DNA of 64,000 bases from Pseudomonas chlororaphis subsp. chlororaphis (GCF_003945765.1 NZ_CP027712.1:1-64000), one strand, 5' to 3'; positions 30,910-41,811 are shown, counted from the first letter of the stretch. Made by a program: numbers and translations. Notes: a model not told the origin generated them from the sequence alone.

Positions 30910-31887
30910 TCAAGGCAACAGAATGGTCGAACCCGTGGTGCGTCGCGCCGACAGCTCGGTCTGCGCCTTCGCCGCTTCCGCCAGCGGATAACGCTGGCCG
31001 ATCTCGATCTTCAGCTTGCCGCTGGCGATCATGGAGAACAGATCGTCGGCCATGGCCTGCAGGTTCTCGGCGTTGTTGGCGTAGGTGCCCAGGGTCGGAC
31101 GGGTGACGTACAGCGAGCCCTTGGCCGCCAGGATGCCCAGGTTGACCCCCTCTACCGCGCCCGAGGCGTTGCCGAAGCTGACCATCAGGCCCCGTGGTTG
31201 CAGGCAGTCCAGCGAGGTCAGCCAGGTGTCCTTGCCCACGCCGTCGTAGACCACTGGGCATTTCTTGCCGTCGGTCAGCTCCAGCACGCGCTTGGCCACG
31301 TCTTCATGGCTGTAGTCGATGGTTTCCCAGGCACCGAGGGATTTGGCCAGCGCGGCTTTCTGCGGCGAACTGACGGTGCCGATCAGCTTCACGCCCAAGG
31401 CCTTGGCCCACTGGCAGGCGAGCAGCCCGACCCCGCCCGCGGCGGCGTGGAACAGCACGGTCTCGCCGCCTTTGAGCTCGTAAGTCTGGCGCAGCAGGTA
31501 TTGCACGGTCAGGCCCTTGAGCATCACTCCGGCCGCCTGTTCGAAGCTGATGCTGTCCGGCAGGTGCACGAGATTGTCCGCGGGCAGCACATGCGCATAG
31601 CTGTAGGCGCCCAGCGGGCCGCTGCCATAGGCCACGCGATCGCCGACCTTGAAGCGGGTCACGGCGCTGCCCACGGCCTCGACCACCCCGGCCCCTTCGG
31701 CGCCCAGGCCCGATGGCAAGGCCGGTGGCGCGTAGAGACCGCTGCGGTAGTAGGTGTCGATGAAATTCAGGCCGATGGCCTTGTTGCTCACGCGGACCTG
31801 TTGCGGGCCCGGTTCGGCGGGTTGGTAATCCACATACTCGAGTACTTCCGGGCCGCCATGGGCGCGAAACTGGATACGTCTGGCCAT
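30910..31887 (-). CDS. qor: NADPH:quinone oxidoreductase
   Basis: Zinc-free medium-chain reductase that reduces quinones with NADPH. The 325-residue protein begins MARRIQFRAHGGPEVL, with GLNFIDTYYRSGLY and the Rossmann motif AAAGGVGLLACQWAK; catalytic zinc ligands are absent as expected. ATG at 31887 lies 10 nt after AGGAG; a TTG at 31893 is a possible alternative. It diverges from hemF. Confidence 0.94.
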   Translation of the reverse strand: MARRIQFRAHGGPEVLEYVDYQPAEPGPQQVRVSNKAIGLNFIDTYYRSGLYAPPALPSGLGAEGAGVVEAVGSAVTRFKVGDRVAYGSGPLGAYSYAHVLPADNLVHLPDSISFEQAAGVMLKGLTVQYLLRQTYELKGGETVLFHAAAGGVGLLACQWAKALGVKLIGTVSSPQKAALAKSLGAWETIDYSHEDVAKRVLELTDGKKCPVVYDGVGKDTWLTSLDCLQPRGLMVSFGNASGAVEGVNLGILAAKGSLYVTRPTLGTYANNAENLQAMADDLFSMIASGKLKIEIGQRYPLAEAAKAQTELSARRTTGSTILLP

Positions 31888-32033
31888 CTGCAATGTTCTC
31901 CTCGGTCGTGTCGCGAAAGTGCCTTATCGGACTCCTACTGCTTGACCGCCGTCAACTGCGGCGGGCCCCTGTGCGGTGTTATGCTACGCGCCCATTTGCG
32001 CAGGCCCTCCGCTGTATCCCTGGCGCCGCGTAG

Positions 32034-32975
<942 letters not shown>

Positions 32976-33090
32976 AGCGTTGCAGCCGGCTGGCCGGCGC
33001 TGGACGATAATGCGATTGAACAGAACAGCGCAGCGTCCCTGTCGCCAGCAAGCTGGTTCCTTACAGGGATGTGCATGAGGGTTTTATTGG

Positions 33091-33912
33091 ATGGATCAGT
33101 ACGTCGTTTTTGGTAACCCGATCGGCCACAGCAAGTCGCCGCTGATTCATCGGCTGTTCGCCGAGCAGACGGCGCAGCGGCTGGTCTACACCACCCTGCT
33201 GGCGCCCCTCGACGATTTCGCCGGCTGTGCCCGCGGGTTCTTCGTGGACGGGCGTGGCGCCAATGTCACGGTGCCGTTCAAGGAGGATGCCTATCGCCTG
33301 GCCGACAGCCTGACCGCCCGCGCCCAGCGCGCCGGCGCGGTGAATACCTTGAGCAAGCTCGCCGATGGCAGCCTGTTGGGCGACAACACCGACGGCGCGG
33401 GCCTGGTGCGCGACCTGACGGTCAACGCCGGCTTCAGCCTCAAGGGCAAACGCATTCTGCTGCTGGGGGCCGGCGGCGCGGTGCGTGGCGCGCTGGAGCC
33501 GCTGCTGGCGGAGCAGCCGGCGTCGGTGATCATCGCCAACCGCACGGTGGAAAAGGCCGAGCTGCTGGCCGAGCTGTTCAGCGACCTGGGGCCGGTGTCG
33601 GCCAGTGGTTTCGACTGGTTGCGCGAGCCGGTGGACCTGATCATCAACGCCACCTCGGCCAGCCTCACCGGCGACGTGCCGCCGATTGCCGCCAGCCTGA
33701 TCGAGCCGGGCCAGACGGTGTGCTACGACATGATGTATGGCAAGGAGCCGACCGCCTTCTGTCGCTGGGCCAGCCAATACGGCGCGGCGATTTCCATGGA
33801 TGGCCTGGGCATGCTCGCCGAGCAGGCGGCGGAAGCCTTCTTCCTGTGGCGCGGCGTGCGCCCGGACACCGCGCCGGTGCTGGCGGAGCTGCGGCGCCAG
33901 CTGGCGCTCTGA
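33091..33912 (+). CDS. aroE: Shikimate dehydrogenase
   Basis: NADP-dependent reduction of 3-dehydroshikimate in aromatic amino-acid synthesis. The 273-residue protein has the substrate-binding [17 protein letters not shown] with the catalytic Lys, the NADP loop GAGGAVRG followed by ANRT, and the C-terminal [17 protein letters not shown] at 33091. It follows hemF after 115 bp. Confidence 0.98.
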   Translation: MDQYVVFGNPIGHSKSPLIHRLFAEQTAQRLVYTTLLAPLDDFAGCARGFFVDGRGANVTVPFKEDAYRLADSLTARAQRAGAVNTLSKLADGSLLGDNTDGAGLVRDLTVNAGFSLKGKRILLLGAGGAVRGALEPLLAEQPASVIIANRTVEKAELLAELFSDLGPVSASGFDWLREPVDLIINATSASLTGDVPPIAASLIEPGQTVCYDMMYGKEPTAFCRWASQYGAAISMDGLGMLAEQAAEAFFLWRGVRPDTAPVLAELRRQLAL

Positions 33913-33931
33913 CAGATCGCGTCATTGTTGA

Positions 33932-33993
33932 TCGCGGGCAAGCCTCGCTCCTACGGAAGCAAGCGTTTCTGTAGGAGCGAGGCTTGCCCGCGA
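33932..33993. repeat. Palindromic REP between aroE and a SulP gene
   Basis: Arms TCGCGGGCAAGCCTCGCTCC and its complement (23 bp in all) surround a 16-bp loop. It is the same family as 30846-30904, again between convergent genes, where it could act as a transcription or RNA-end barrier. Confidence 0.88.
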
Positions 33994-34028
33994 ACGCTTC
34001 GCCGCTATAACCGCGCTGCAACCGGCAA

Positions 34029-35597
34029 TCAATCCTCAAACCGGATCGGGCATTTCTCCGCGCCTTCGAGCTTTCTCAACTCTTCGATCACCGAGGCCCG
34101 CGCGCGACGCAGGGTCAGGCTGCGGTTCTGCCGCAGCAGGCGGCGGGCTTCCTGGTGCAGCATGGCCACCCCGGAATAGTCGATGAAGTTGATCTGCCGG
34201 GCGTCGATCACCAGGCGCGGCGCATGGCAGCGTTGCATGCGCACTTGCAGGTAATGGCTGGCGCCGAAAAAGATCGAGCCGCCGACCCGCAGGATGTCCT
34301 CGTCGCCTTCGCGCCCATGCTGCACGCGCGGTTGTGAGGTGCGCTTGAGGTAGAAGAACAGCGACGCCAAGACCCCGGCGTAGATCGCCGTCTGCAACTC
34401 CAGGAGCAAGGTGGCGACACAGGTCAGGCCCATTACCACGAACTCGGCGCGGCTGACCCGGAACAGCGCGCGAATGCCGCGGTGGTCCACCAGGCCCCAG
34501 CAGATCAGCAGGATGCTCCCGGCCATGGCCGGGATCGGGATATGCGCGATCAGTGCCGCGCCGGCCACGGCGAACAGGGCCACCCACAATGCTGAGAACA
34601 CTCCGGCCAGCGGCGAACAGGCGCCGGCCTCGTAGCTCAGGCCGGAGCGGGTAAAAGAGCCGGACGACAGATAGCCGGAGAAAAACGCGCCGACGATATT
34701 CGACAGGCCCTGGGCGCGGACTTCCTGGTTGGCATCGAGCAACTGTTCGGAGCGTGCCGACAGCGAGCGGGCGATCGACAGGCTGGTCACCAGCCCCAGC
34801 ATGCCCACCGCCACGGCGCTGGGCAGCAGGCGCAGGATCATGTCCAGGTCCAGCGGCAGCGGGCTGAACGGCGGCAGCCGGCCGGTAAAGGCGCTGACCA
34901 GTTTTACCTGGCCGAACAGCGCCGGCCACAGCCACACCACCAGAGCGCTGAGGATCAGGCTGATCAGCAGTGAGGGCCAGCGCGGCACCAGCAGCTTCAG
35001 GGCCAGGCCGACGACCAGCGTGCCCAGGCCGAGGATCAGCGAGGGTTTATCCACGGCATCGAGATGGGCGAACAGCGAGGTCAGGCTGTTCAGCGCGGTG
35101 GCTTCGCTCGGCAAGTCCAGGCCCAGCAGGTTGGGCAATTGCCCCAGGGCGATCACCACCGCGGCGCCGAGGGTGAAGCCGAGCACCACCGAATGGGACA
35201 CGAAGTTCACCAGCGCACCGAAGCGCAACAACCCCAGCAGCCACTGGAACAGGCCGGCGAGCAAGGTCAGCAGCAGGATCAGGGTGATGTAGTCCTGGGA
35301 CGCCGGCACCGCCAGGGGGCTGACGCTGGCATAGAGGACGATGGAAATCGCCGCGGTCGGGCCACAGATCAGGTGCCAGGAAGAACCCCACAGGCAAGCG
35401 ATCAGCACCGGGACGACGGCGGCATACAGGCCGTATTCCGGTGGCAGGCCGGCGATCAGCGCATAGGCGATCGATTGCGGCAGGGCGAGGATGGCGCCGC
35501 TCAGGCCCACCAGCAGGTCGCGCCCGACGCTGGCGCGGGTCTGCCGGGGCAGCCAGCTCAGGAAGGGCAAGAGTGAATGGCGATTGGGCCAGGCCAT
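34029..35597 (-). CDS. SulP-family anion transporter with STAS domain
   Basis: A 522-residue inner-membrane transporter with about 10-14 hydrophobic segments, the SulP region LPQSIAYALIAGLPPEYGLYAA, and a C-terminal STAS domain (about 430-510, VIDARQINFIDYSGVAMLHQ). Family members move sulfate, bicarbonate or other anions. Its position beside the choline-sulfate locus makes sulfate plausible, but that is inference. It shares the family, but little close sequence, with the SulP gene at 60637. Confidence 0.9.
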   Translation of the reverse strand: MAWPNRHSLLPFLSWLPRQTRASVGRDLLVGLSGAILALPQSIAYALIAGLPPEYGLYAAVVPVLIACLWGSSWHLICGPTAAISIVLYASVSPLAVPASQDYITLILLLTLLAGLFQWLLGLLRFGALVNFVSHSVVLGFTLGAAVVIALGQLPNLLGLDLPSEATALNSLTSLFAHLDAVDKPSLILGLGTLVVGLALKLLVPRWPSLLISLILSALVVWLWPALFGQVKLVSAFTGRLPPFSPLPLDLDMILRLLPSAVAVGMLGLVTSLSIARSLSARSEQLLDANQEVRAQGLSNIVGAFFSGYLSSGSFTRSGLSYEAGACSPLAGVFSALWVALFAVAGAALIAHIPIPAMAGSILLICWGLVDHRGIRALFRVSRAEFVVMGLTCVATLLLELQTAIYAGVLASLFFYLKRTSQPRVQHGREGDEDILRVGGSIFFGASHYLQVRMQRCHAPRLVIDARQINFIDYSGVAMLHQEARRLLRQNRSLTLRRARASVIEELRKLEGAEKCPIRFED

Positions 35598-35677
35598 GGG
35601 TCCTCGCGGTCGGGATGGGGCGAAAGGCGTCAGGGTGGAGTGTCAGATCGGAGCGTGCAAGGCCCGTTAGTGACGGT

Positions 35678-35777
35678 TGTAGCCGCTGCCGCAGGCTGCG
35701 ATAGGTCCACAGGACCTCAACGGGCTCGAAAACCCTGCGCCCCTTCGGGTCGATCGCAGCCTGCGGCAGCGGCTACA
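35678..35777. repeat. REPIN between the SulP and binding-protein genes
   Basis: A left arm TGTAGCCGCTGCCGCAGGCT and its complement on the right (to 35777), around a GGTCC/GGACC-containing centre. Same family as 23252. Confidence 0.9.
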
Positions 35778-35783
35778 GGTGGA

Positions 35784-36716
35784 TTACAGCTTGGCCTGCA
35801 CCGCCGGCAGCGCATCCTTGCCGTCGAGGGTCTTCACCCCGTCCAGCCACTTGCCCAGCACTGCCGGGTTGGCCTTGATCCAGGCCTTGGCTGCGTCAAA
35901 GTTGCTGACCTTCTTGTTGGCCACCTCGGCCATGATGCTGTTCTCCATTTCCTGGGTGAAGCTCAGGTTGGCCAGCAGTTTGCCGACGTTCGGGCAGGCC
36001 TGTGCATACCCCTTGCGGGTCAGGGTGTAGACGCTGCCGGTGTCGCCGAAGTACTTCTCGCCGCCCTTGAGGTAATGCATTTTCAGCTGCACGTTCATCG
36101 GGTGCGGGGTCCAGCCGAGGAAGGTGACGAACTTCTGCCGTTTCACCGCCCGCGAGACTTCGGCGAGCATCGCCTGTTCGCTGGACTCGATCAGTTTCCA
36201 CTGGCCGAGGTCGAAGTCGTTCTTCTTGATGATCTCCTGCAACGACAGGTTGGCCGGGGCCCCGGAGCCGATGCCGTAGAGCTTCTTGTCGAACTTGTCT
36301 GCGTACTTATTCAGGTCGTTGAAGTCATGCACGCCGGCGTCCCAGACGTAATCCGGCACCGCCAGGGTGAACTCGGTGCCGTCCAGGTTCTTCGCCAGCT
36401 GGGTGACATCGCCATTGGCCACGAACTTGTCGTAGAAGCCCTGCTGCGCCGGCATCCAGTTGCCCAGGAACACATCCACCTGGCCGTCCTTGAGCCCGCC
36501 GAAGGTGATCGGCACCGCCAGGGTGTCGATCTTGGCCTTGTAGCCCATGCCGTCCAGCAGGAAACCGGCGATGGCGTTGGTGGCGGCGATGTCGCTCCAG
36601 CCCGGGTCGGCCATCTTCACGGTCTCGCAACCTTGTTCGGCCCAGGCCAGGGCCGGGATCGAAACACTGCCCAGCGCCAGAAGCGCGGCCGTCACTGCTG
36701 TGGATAACCTTTGCAT
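35784..36716 (-). CDS. ABC-type choline/betaine substrate-binding protein
   Basis: A 310-residue periplasmic binding protein of the ProX/ChoX (OpuAC) type, with signal peptide (ALLALGSVSIPALAWA), VKMADPGWSDIAATNAIAGFLL and FLGWTPHPMN. It follows betC by 15 bp on the same strand, so choline sulfate or choline is the likely ligand. No permease or ATPase gene is nearby, so it must share a transporter encoded elsewhere. A perfect DnaA box (36699-36707) overlaps its first codons. Confidence 0.88.
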   Translation of the reverse strand: MQRLSTAVTAALLALGSVSIPALAWAEQGCETVKMADPGWSDIAATNAIAGFLLDGMGYKAKIDTLAVPITFGGLKDGQVDVFLGNWMPAQQGFYDKFVANGDVTQLAKNLDGTEFTLAVPDYVWDAGVHDFNDLNKYADKFDKKLYGIGSGAPANLSLQEIIKKNDFDLGQWKLIESSEQAMLAEVSRAVKRQKFVTFLGWTPHPMNVQLKMHYLKGGEKYFGDTGSVYTLTRKGYAQACPNVGKLLANLSFTQEMENSIMAEVANKKVSNFDAAKAWIKANPAVLGKWLDGVKTLDGKDALPAVQAKL

Positions 36717-36731
36717 GCTCTTCCCCTTACG

Positions 36732-38246
36732 TTATTGGTTTTGGCAGGGTTGTGGATAACGAGCCTTGCGCTCCAGATCGTCGAGGTCGATGTGGTTGCG
36801 CATGTATTGCGCACTGGCGTCGACCAGTGGCTGGTGGTCCCAGCTCTTCAGCTTGCCCAGGCTCAAGGCGCCCGCGACGAAGCGACGGCGGCGCTGGCTG
36901 GCGAGTACCTGTTGATGGATGGCCGGGATATCCCACTTGGCCCGCGCCTCGCGGAGAAAATCCTCGAATAGCGGGCGATGTTGCGGCGATTGGCTGAGTT
37001 CTTCCTGCTCGCGCGGGTCGTTGGCCACATCGAACAGCAGGCACGGGTCGTCTTCGCTGTAGATGAACTTGTAGCGGCCGCGGCGAATCATCATCAGCGG
37101 GCTGATGGTGCCTTCGGCCATGTATTCGCCGAAGACTTCGTCATGCCCGCCCTGCCCTTGCAGGTGCGGCACCAGGGAGCGGCCATCCAGCGCCAGGCCC
37201 GGTTGCAACTGGCCTCCGGCCAGTTCCACCAGGGTCGGCAGCAGGTCGGCGGTCGAGACCGCCTGGCTTACCCGTCCGGCGTCGAACTGCCCCGGCGCGC
37301 TGACCAGCAGCGGCACCCGCGCGGCCATTTCGAACCAATGCATTTTGTACCAGAGGCCGCGCTCGCCGAGCATGTCGCCGTGGTCGCCGGAGAAGACAAT
37401 GATGGTGTCGTCGCTCAGCCCGGTTTCCTCCAGGGTTTCCAGGAGTTTGCCGACGTTGCTGTCGATATAGCTGCACGCACCGAAATAGGCACGACGCGCA
37501 TCGCGGATTTTATCCACAGGCAGCGGCTTGTCCCACAGGTCGTAGACCTTGAGCAGGCGCTGGGAATGCGGGTCGAGCGCGTCCTGGGCCGGGGTCTGTG
37601 GCAGCGGAATATCTTCGTCGCGGTACAGATCCCAGAAGGCCTTGGGAATGGTGTACGGGTCGTGCGGGTGGGTCATCGACACGGTCAGGCAGAACGGCTG
37701 GTCGCCGTCTTCGCGAACGTGATCGAACAGGTACTGGCGGGCCTTGAACACCACCTCTTCGTCGAAATCCAGCTGGTTGGTGCGCACGCATGGCCCGGCC
37801 TGCAGCACCGAGGACATGTTGTGGTACCAACTCGGGCGCACGTCCGGCTCGTCCCAGTTCACCGCCCAGCCATAGTCGGCCGGGTAGATATCGCTGGTCA
37901 GGCGTTCTTCGTAGCCGTGCAGTTGGTCCGGGCCGCAGAAATGCATCTTGCCTGACAGCGCCGTGCGGTAGCCCAGGCGGCGCAGGTAATGGGCGTAGGT
38001 CGGGACGTCGGCGGGGAAGTCGGCTGCGTTGTCATAGGCGCCGATCTTGCTCGGCAACTGGCCGCTGACCAGGGTGAAACGCGAGGGCGCGCACAACGGG
38101 CTGTTGCAGTAGGCGGCGTCGAATACCACGCCCTGGGCGGCGAGACGGCTCAGATGCGGCAGCTTGATGGGCGATTGACCGTAGAACGGCAACATTGGCG
38201 CGGCCATTTGATCGGCCATGATGAAAAGAATGTTCTTGCGCTTCAT
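36732..38246 (-). CDS. betC: Choline-sulfatase
   Basis: Hydrolyses choline-O-sulfate to choline and sulfate, giving a betaine precursor and a sulfur source. The 504-residue sulfatase has the formylglycine motif CAPSR (Cys about 54), the metal-binding MADQM near the N-terminus, SGDHGDMLGERGLWYK, and the BetC C-terminal domain. ATG at 38246 (MKRKNILFIMADQ) is chosen by family convention, since no SD is clear for it or for the ATG at 38264. It diverges from its probable LysR regulator. Confidence 0.96.
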   Translation of the reverse strand: MKRKNILFIMADQMAAPMLPFYGQSPIKLPHLSRLAAQGVVFDAAYCNSPLCAPSRFTLVSGQLPSKIGAYDNAADFPADVPTYAHYLRRLGYRTALSGKMHFCGPDQLHGYEERLTSDIYPADYGWAVNWDEPDVRPSWYHNMSSVLQAGPCVRTNQLDFDEEVVFKARQYLFDHVREDGDQPFCLTVSMTHPHDPYTIPKAFWDLYRDEDIPLPQTPAQDALDPHSQRLLKVYDLWDKPLPVDKIRDARRAYFGACSYIDSNVGKLLETLEETGLSDDTIIVFSGDHGDMLGERGLWYKMHWFEMAARVPLLVSAPGQFDAGRVSQAVSTADLLPTLVELAGGQLQPGLALDGRSLVPHLQGQGGHDEVFGEYMAEGTISPLMMIRRGRYKFIYSEDDPCLLFDVANDPREQEELSQSPQHRPLFEDFLREARAKWDIPAIHQQVLASQRRRRFVAGALSLGKLKSWDHQPLVDASAQYMRNHIDLDDLERKARYPQPCQNQ

Positions 38247-38360
38247 GTATTCGCGGCATTCCATAGTGGGCAGTTATGCGAAAGTGCTGCGATCGAGGAT
38301 GTAACCCGTGGCTTTCGCGGTAAAGCCCCTGTACGGCAATGACTAGGATAAGCACAGCTT

Positions 38361-39311
38361 ATGTATGAAGCGCTTGGCGATCTATCCCTGGACCTGTTCC
38401 GCGTCTTCGAGGCGGCGGCGCGCCAGCGCAGCTTTACCGCGGCGGCGGTGGAGTTGGGCACCACCCAACCGGCTATCAGCCAGCAGATCAAGCGGCTGGA
38501 GGAACAGCTCGGCACCCGGCTATTCGACCGCATCTACCGGGGCATCGAACTGACCGAGGCCGGCAGCCAGTTGTTCGAACAGGTGCAGGCTGGCTTGCAG
38601 AGCATCGACAGCGGCCTGAGCGCCATCACTGCCCAGCATCAGCACGAGGTGCTGCAGGTGGCCACCGATTTCGCCTTTGCCGCCTACTGGCTGATGCCGC
38701 GCCTGCATCGCTTCCACGCCGCCAATCCACAGGTGGATGTGAGCCTGGTCACCAGCGAGCGCAGCCACAACATGCTGCGCACCGATATCGACGTTGCCGT
38801 GCTGTTTGGCGATGGGCGTTTCAAGCAGGGTGAAAGCCACTGGCTGTTCAACGAGGAAGTGTTTCCGGTGTGCAGCCCGCTCTTGCTCAAGGAACGACCG
38901 TTGCCCCTCGGCGCCCATTCGCTGCTGGAGTTTCCGCTGCTGCATTTGAAGGGGGAAAACAGCAGCCACTGGTTCGACTGGAGCGGCGTGTTCCGCGAAC
39001 TGGGGATCGCCACCCCGCCGGCGCCGGGGCAGCTGCGTTTCGACAACTACACCCTGCTGATCCAGGCGGCGATCGGTGGCCAGGGCGTGGGCATTGGCTG
39101 GCGCCACCTTGTGGATAACTTGCTGGCGCAAGGTCTGTTGTGCCGGCCGATCAGCGAAACGCTGATCTCCCGCTACGGCTATTACGTGGTCCTGCCCCAG
39201 CGCAAACGTCGCGGGGTGCTGATCCAGCGGTTTTTCGACTGGCTGATGGCCGAGCAGGCCGACAGTGCGCAATCCCTGGCCGGGCTGGCCTTGCCTTCGA
39301 TTGCGGTCTGA
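38361..39311 (+). CDS. LysR-type regulator of choline-sulfate use
   Basis: A 316-residue LysR protein: N-terminal winged HTH (about 8-68, RSFTAAAVELGTTQPAISQQIKRLEEQLG) and a C-terminal effector domain. It is divergently transcribed from betC, the classic arrangement for a local activator, with a 114-bp shared promoter region. The ligand is presumed to be choline or choline sulfate. A DnaA box lies inside (39110-39118). Confidence 0.9.
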   Translation: MYEALGDLSLDLFRVFEAAARQRSFTAAAVELGTTQPAISQQIKRLEEQLGTRLFDRIYRGIELTEAGSQLFEQVQAGLQSIDSGLSAITAQHQHEVLQVATDFAFAAYWLMPRLHRFHAANPQVDVSLVTSERSHNMLRTDIDVAVLFGDGRFKQGESHWLFNEEVFPVCSPLLLKERPLPLGAHSLLEFPLLHLKGENSSHWFDWSGVFRELGIATPPAPGQLRFDNYTLLIQAAIGGQGVGIGWRHLVDNLLAQGLLCRPISETLISRYGYYVVLPQRKRRGVLIQRFFDWLMAEQADSAQSLAGLALPSIAV

Positions 39312-39320
39312 GATCGAGGC

Positions 39321-39971
39321 TCAACACACGAAATTCACATGTTCGCCCACATGCAGGTTCAGTTGCTGTTCATCGGCGATGCCGGCAGCCACCCGCGCCA
39401 GTCGCTGCACCGGTTCGACCCGCTCGGGTGCAAGGCTGTCGGTGGAGTGGCTGAAGTGTTCCAAGGTCAGCCCGGGCGGGCTTTGTGGCGTATTCACCAG
39501 GGTCCAGCGCAAGGTGCTGCCTTGCAACGCATCGAGGATGGCTTCGGCCATCTGGCGGGGTGGGTAGCCTTCCATCTCCGGCTGCTCCAGCACCTCGAAA
39601 TGCCCCACCAGGAACAGGCGCCGGACGCCCGCGGCCTGCATGCCAGCGATCAGCGCTTCGACCGCGCGAAGTTGCTCCCGGGGTTCGAGCAGCAGGTTTT
39701 CCTGCTGTTCAAGGCCCATGGGCAGCCCCGGAGCATCCAGCAGGCAGGCCACCACGTCGCCTCCGGCCACGCTTTGCCTGACCCGCTCGGCATCGAACAG
39801 GTCCCCGTATTTGGTGCGCAAACCGGGAAGGGGGGCTAGGGCCGTCAGGTCGTCGAGAATGGCGATGACTTCATGTTGGCGCCGCAGGAATTCCGCCATC
39901 AGCGCGCTACCCAGGCTGCTCATGGCACCGTAGAGCACCAGCTTGACCACCGGGGTTTCGGCATTTTTCAT
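39321..39971 (-). CDS. NAD(P)-binding epimerase/NmrA-like protein
   Basis: A 216-residue Rossmann-fold protein with the nucleotide loop VLYGAMSSLGSALMAEFL and an atypical-SDR layout (GDLFDAERV, then GVRRLFLVGHFEVLE). It converges on the LysR gene with a 9-bp gap. The catalytic YxxxK is not evident, so it may be a sensor or an atypical reductase. The substrate is unknown. Confidence 0.75.
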   Translation of the reverse strand: MKNAETPVVKLVLYGAMSSLGSALMAEFLRRQHEVIAILDDLTALAPLPGLRTKYGDLFDAERVRQSVAGGDVVACLLDAPGLPMGLEQQENLLLEPREQLRAVEALIAGMQAAGVRRLFLVGHFEVLEQPEMEGYPPRQMAEAILDALQGSTLRWTLVNTPQSPPGLTLEHFSHSTDSLAPERVEPVQRLARVAAGIADEQQLNLHVGEHVNFVC

Positions 39972-40051
39972 GGCGCGGCCCGTTTCTTTACACTGGTAAG
40001 GTTATGACCTGTGGGCTGTCGCCAGGGTTCGACTTTGTCATGAGAGGTTCC

Positions 40052-40378
40052 ATGCAACGCATCAAGGGCTATCACGCCCATGTCTATTTTGACGCCAGCA
40101 CCATCGACCAGGCGCGGGCCCTGTGCGAGCAGGCGGCGCAATTGTTTCCGTTGAAGATGGGGCGGGTGCATGAACGGCCGGTCGGCCCGCACCCGGACTG
40201 GAGCTGCCAGCTGGCGTTCGAGCCGCAATACCTGGGCGAGGTGTTGCCGTGGCTGGCGCTCAATCGCAACGGGCTGGTGGTATTCCTGCACCCCGATACC
40301 GGCGACGACCTGAAGGATCACACGGAGCATGCGGTCTGGATGGGGGCGATCCGGCCGTTGGACCTGTCAATTTTTTGA
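40052..40378 (+). CDS. DOPA 4,5-dioxygenase-family protein
   Basis: A 108-residue protein with the family signature YHAHVYFD near the N-terminus, HERPVGPHPDWSCQLAF, and a late HTEHAVWMG, which supply the conserved His residues. The plant and fungal members cleave DOPA; bacterial roles are poorly known. ATG at 40052 has GAGAGG upstream; a longer frame from 40004 lacks an SD. Confidence 0.85.
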   Translation: MQRIKGYHAHVYFDASTIDQARALCEQAAQLFPLKMGRVHERPVGPHPDWSCQLAFEPQYLGEVLPWLALNRNGLVVFLHPDTGDDLKDHTEHAVWMGAIRPLDLSIF

Positions 40379-40411
40379 GGTTTTTCGCGAGCAAGTGCCA
40401 TCAGCCCCCGG

Positions 40412-40879
40412 TCAATACAACACGCCATCGAGGATCTCGTAGACGATCCCCGTGCCTACCGCGATCAGCACGATATCGGCGCCCATGCGCCGCCATTCAT
40501 AACCCGGGTAGTACGGCAGGTGCGCCAGGGCGCGGTTGTCCAGGCGTTCGCCGTAGTAGCCGCGGGGCAGCGGCTGGCCGCGCACCAGATGGATGCCGTG
40601 GGGCGGTGGCGCGCCGCGTACGAAGTAGGCGTGGTTGTCGCGAATGGTCTCGCGCACCGGGCCGAAATCCCGGGGCGGGCCACCACGGCGGTCGGCCTGC
40701 GGGCCGCGATGTTCATCGCCCCGATTATCCCCGCGATTGTCTCCTCGATTGTCGTAGCGACCCGGTTGCGGGCCGCCGCGGTCGTGGTCGTCACGTGGGT
40801 CCGCGACCGCGTGCAGCAGCGGGCTGGCGCTGAGCATCAGCACGCCGAGACCGGCAATCAGGCGTTTGGGCATTTTCAT
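40412..40879 (-). CDS. RcnB-family periplasmic protein
   Basis: A 155-residue exported protein with a signal peptide (LIAGLGVLMLSASPLLHAVA), a low-complexity Asp/Arg/Gly region with tandem DNRG repeats (about 43-60) and a C-terminal RcnB-like domain (RGQPLPRGYYGERL). E. coli RcnB affects Ni/Co homeostasis; that role is not established for this type. ATG at 40879 has GAGGAAG upstream. The DNA of the DNRG part is an in-frame repeat that could vary in copy number. Confidence 0.8.
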   Translation of the reverse strand: MKMPKRLIAGLGVLMLSASPLLHAVADPRDDHDRGGPQPGRYDNRGDNRGDNRGDEHRGPQADRRGGPPRDFGPVRETIRDNHAYFVRGAPPPHGIHLVRGQPLPRGYYGERLDNRALAHLPYYPGYEWRRMGADIVLIAVGTGIVYEILDGVLY

Positions 40880-40905
40880 CGGGTCTTCCTCAGAGCACGA
40901 ACAAC

Positions 40906-40940
40906 AAAAAGGGGCTCAGAACCTGGTTCTGAACCCCTTG
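40906..40940 (-). terminator. Terminator of trpBA
   Basis: The stem AAGGGG(TT)CAGAACC with its near-complement is followed on the minus strand by CCCCTTTTTGTTG. It lies about 55 bp beyond the trpA stop and just upstream of the rcnB-like gene. Confidence 0.88.
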
Positions 40941-40993
40941 GTCTTGCTGGTTAGTCTGTGGACTCTGAGGCGAATTCCTCTGTATCAGGAACT

Positions 40994-41811
40994 TTACCCT
41001 TGGCTGACACGGGCTTGACGCACCCCTTCGGCGAGGGAGGCACACAGGCTCAGCACACCATCCACCGCCTGCTCGGAACTGCTGGCATTGGCGATCTGGT
41101 CGATCAGCGCCGACCCCACCACCACGCCGTCGGCGAGGCGGGCGATGGCCGCGGCCTGCTCCGGCGTACGGATGCCGAAACCGATGCTGATCGGCAGGTC
41201 GGTGTGGCGACGCAGGCGGGTCACCGCCTCTTCCACGTGCTCCAGGGTGGCGGAACCGGCACCGGTCACACCGGCCACGGAGACGTAGTAGACGAAGCCC
41301 GAGCTGCCGTTCAGCACCTTCGGCAGGCGCGCATCGTCGGTGGTCGGCGTGGTCAGGCGGATGAAGTCGATGCCGGCGGCCTGGGACGGGTCGCATAGCT
41401 CGGCGTTGTGCTCGGGCGGTATGTCGACCACGATCAGGCCGTCGACCCCGGCTTCCTTGGCTTCGGCGATGAAGCGCGGTACGCCGTAGTGGTGGATCGG
41501 GTTGAAGTACCCCATCAGCACCAGCGGCGTGTCGTTGTTGCCGGCGCGGAACTCGCGAACCATTTGCAGGGTTTTCGCCAGGTTCTGCTTGGCCTCCAGG
41601 GCGCGGATGTTGGCCAGCTGGATCGCCGGGCCGTCGGCCATCGGATCGGTGAAAGGCATGCCCAGTTCGATCACGTCGGCGCCGGCGGCCGGCAAGCCCT
41701 TGAGGATCGCCAGGGAAGCGTCGTAACCCGGGTCGCCGGCGGTGACGAAGGTCACCAGGGCGGCGCGGTTCTGTTGCTTAAGCTCGGCAAAGCGCGTTTG
41801 CAGGCGGCTCA

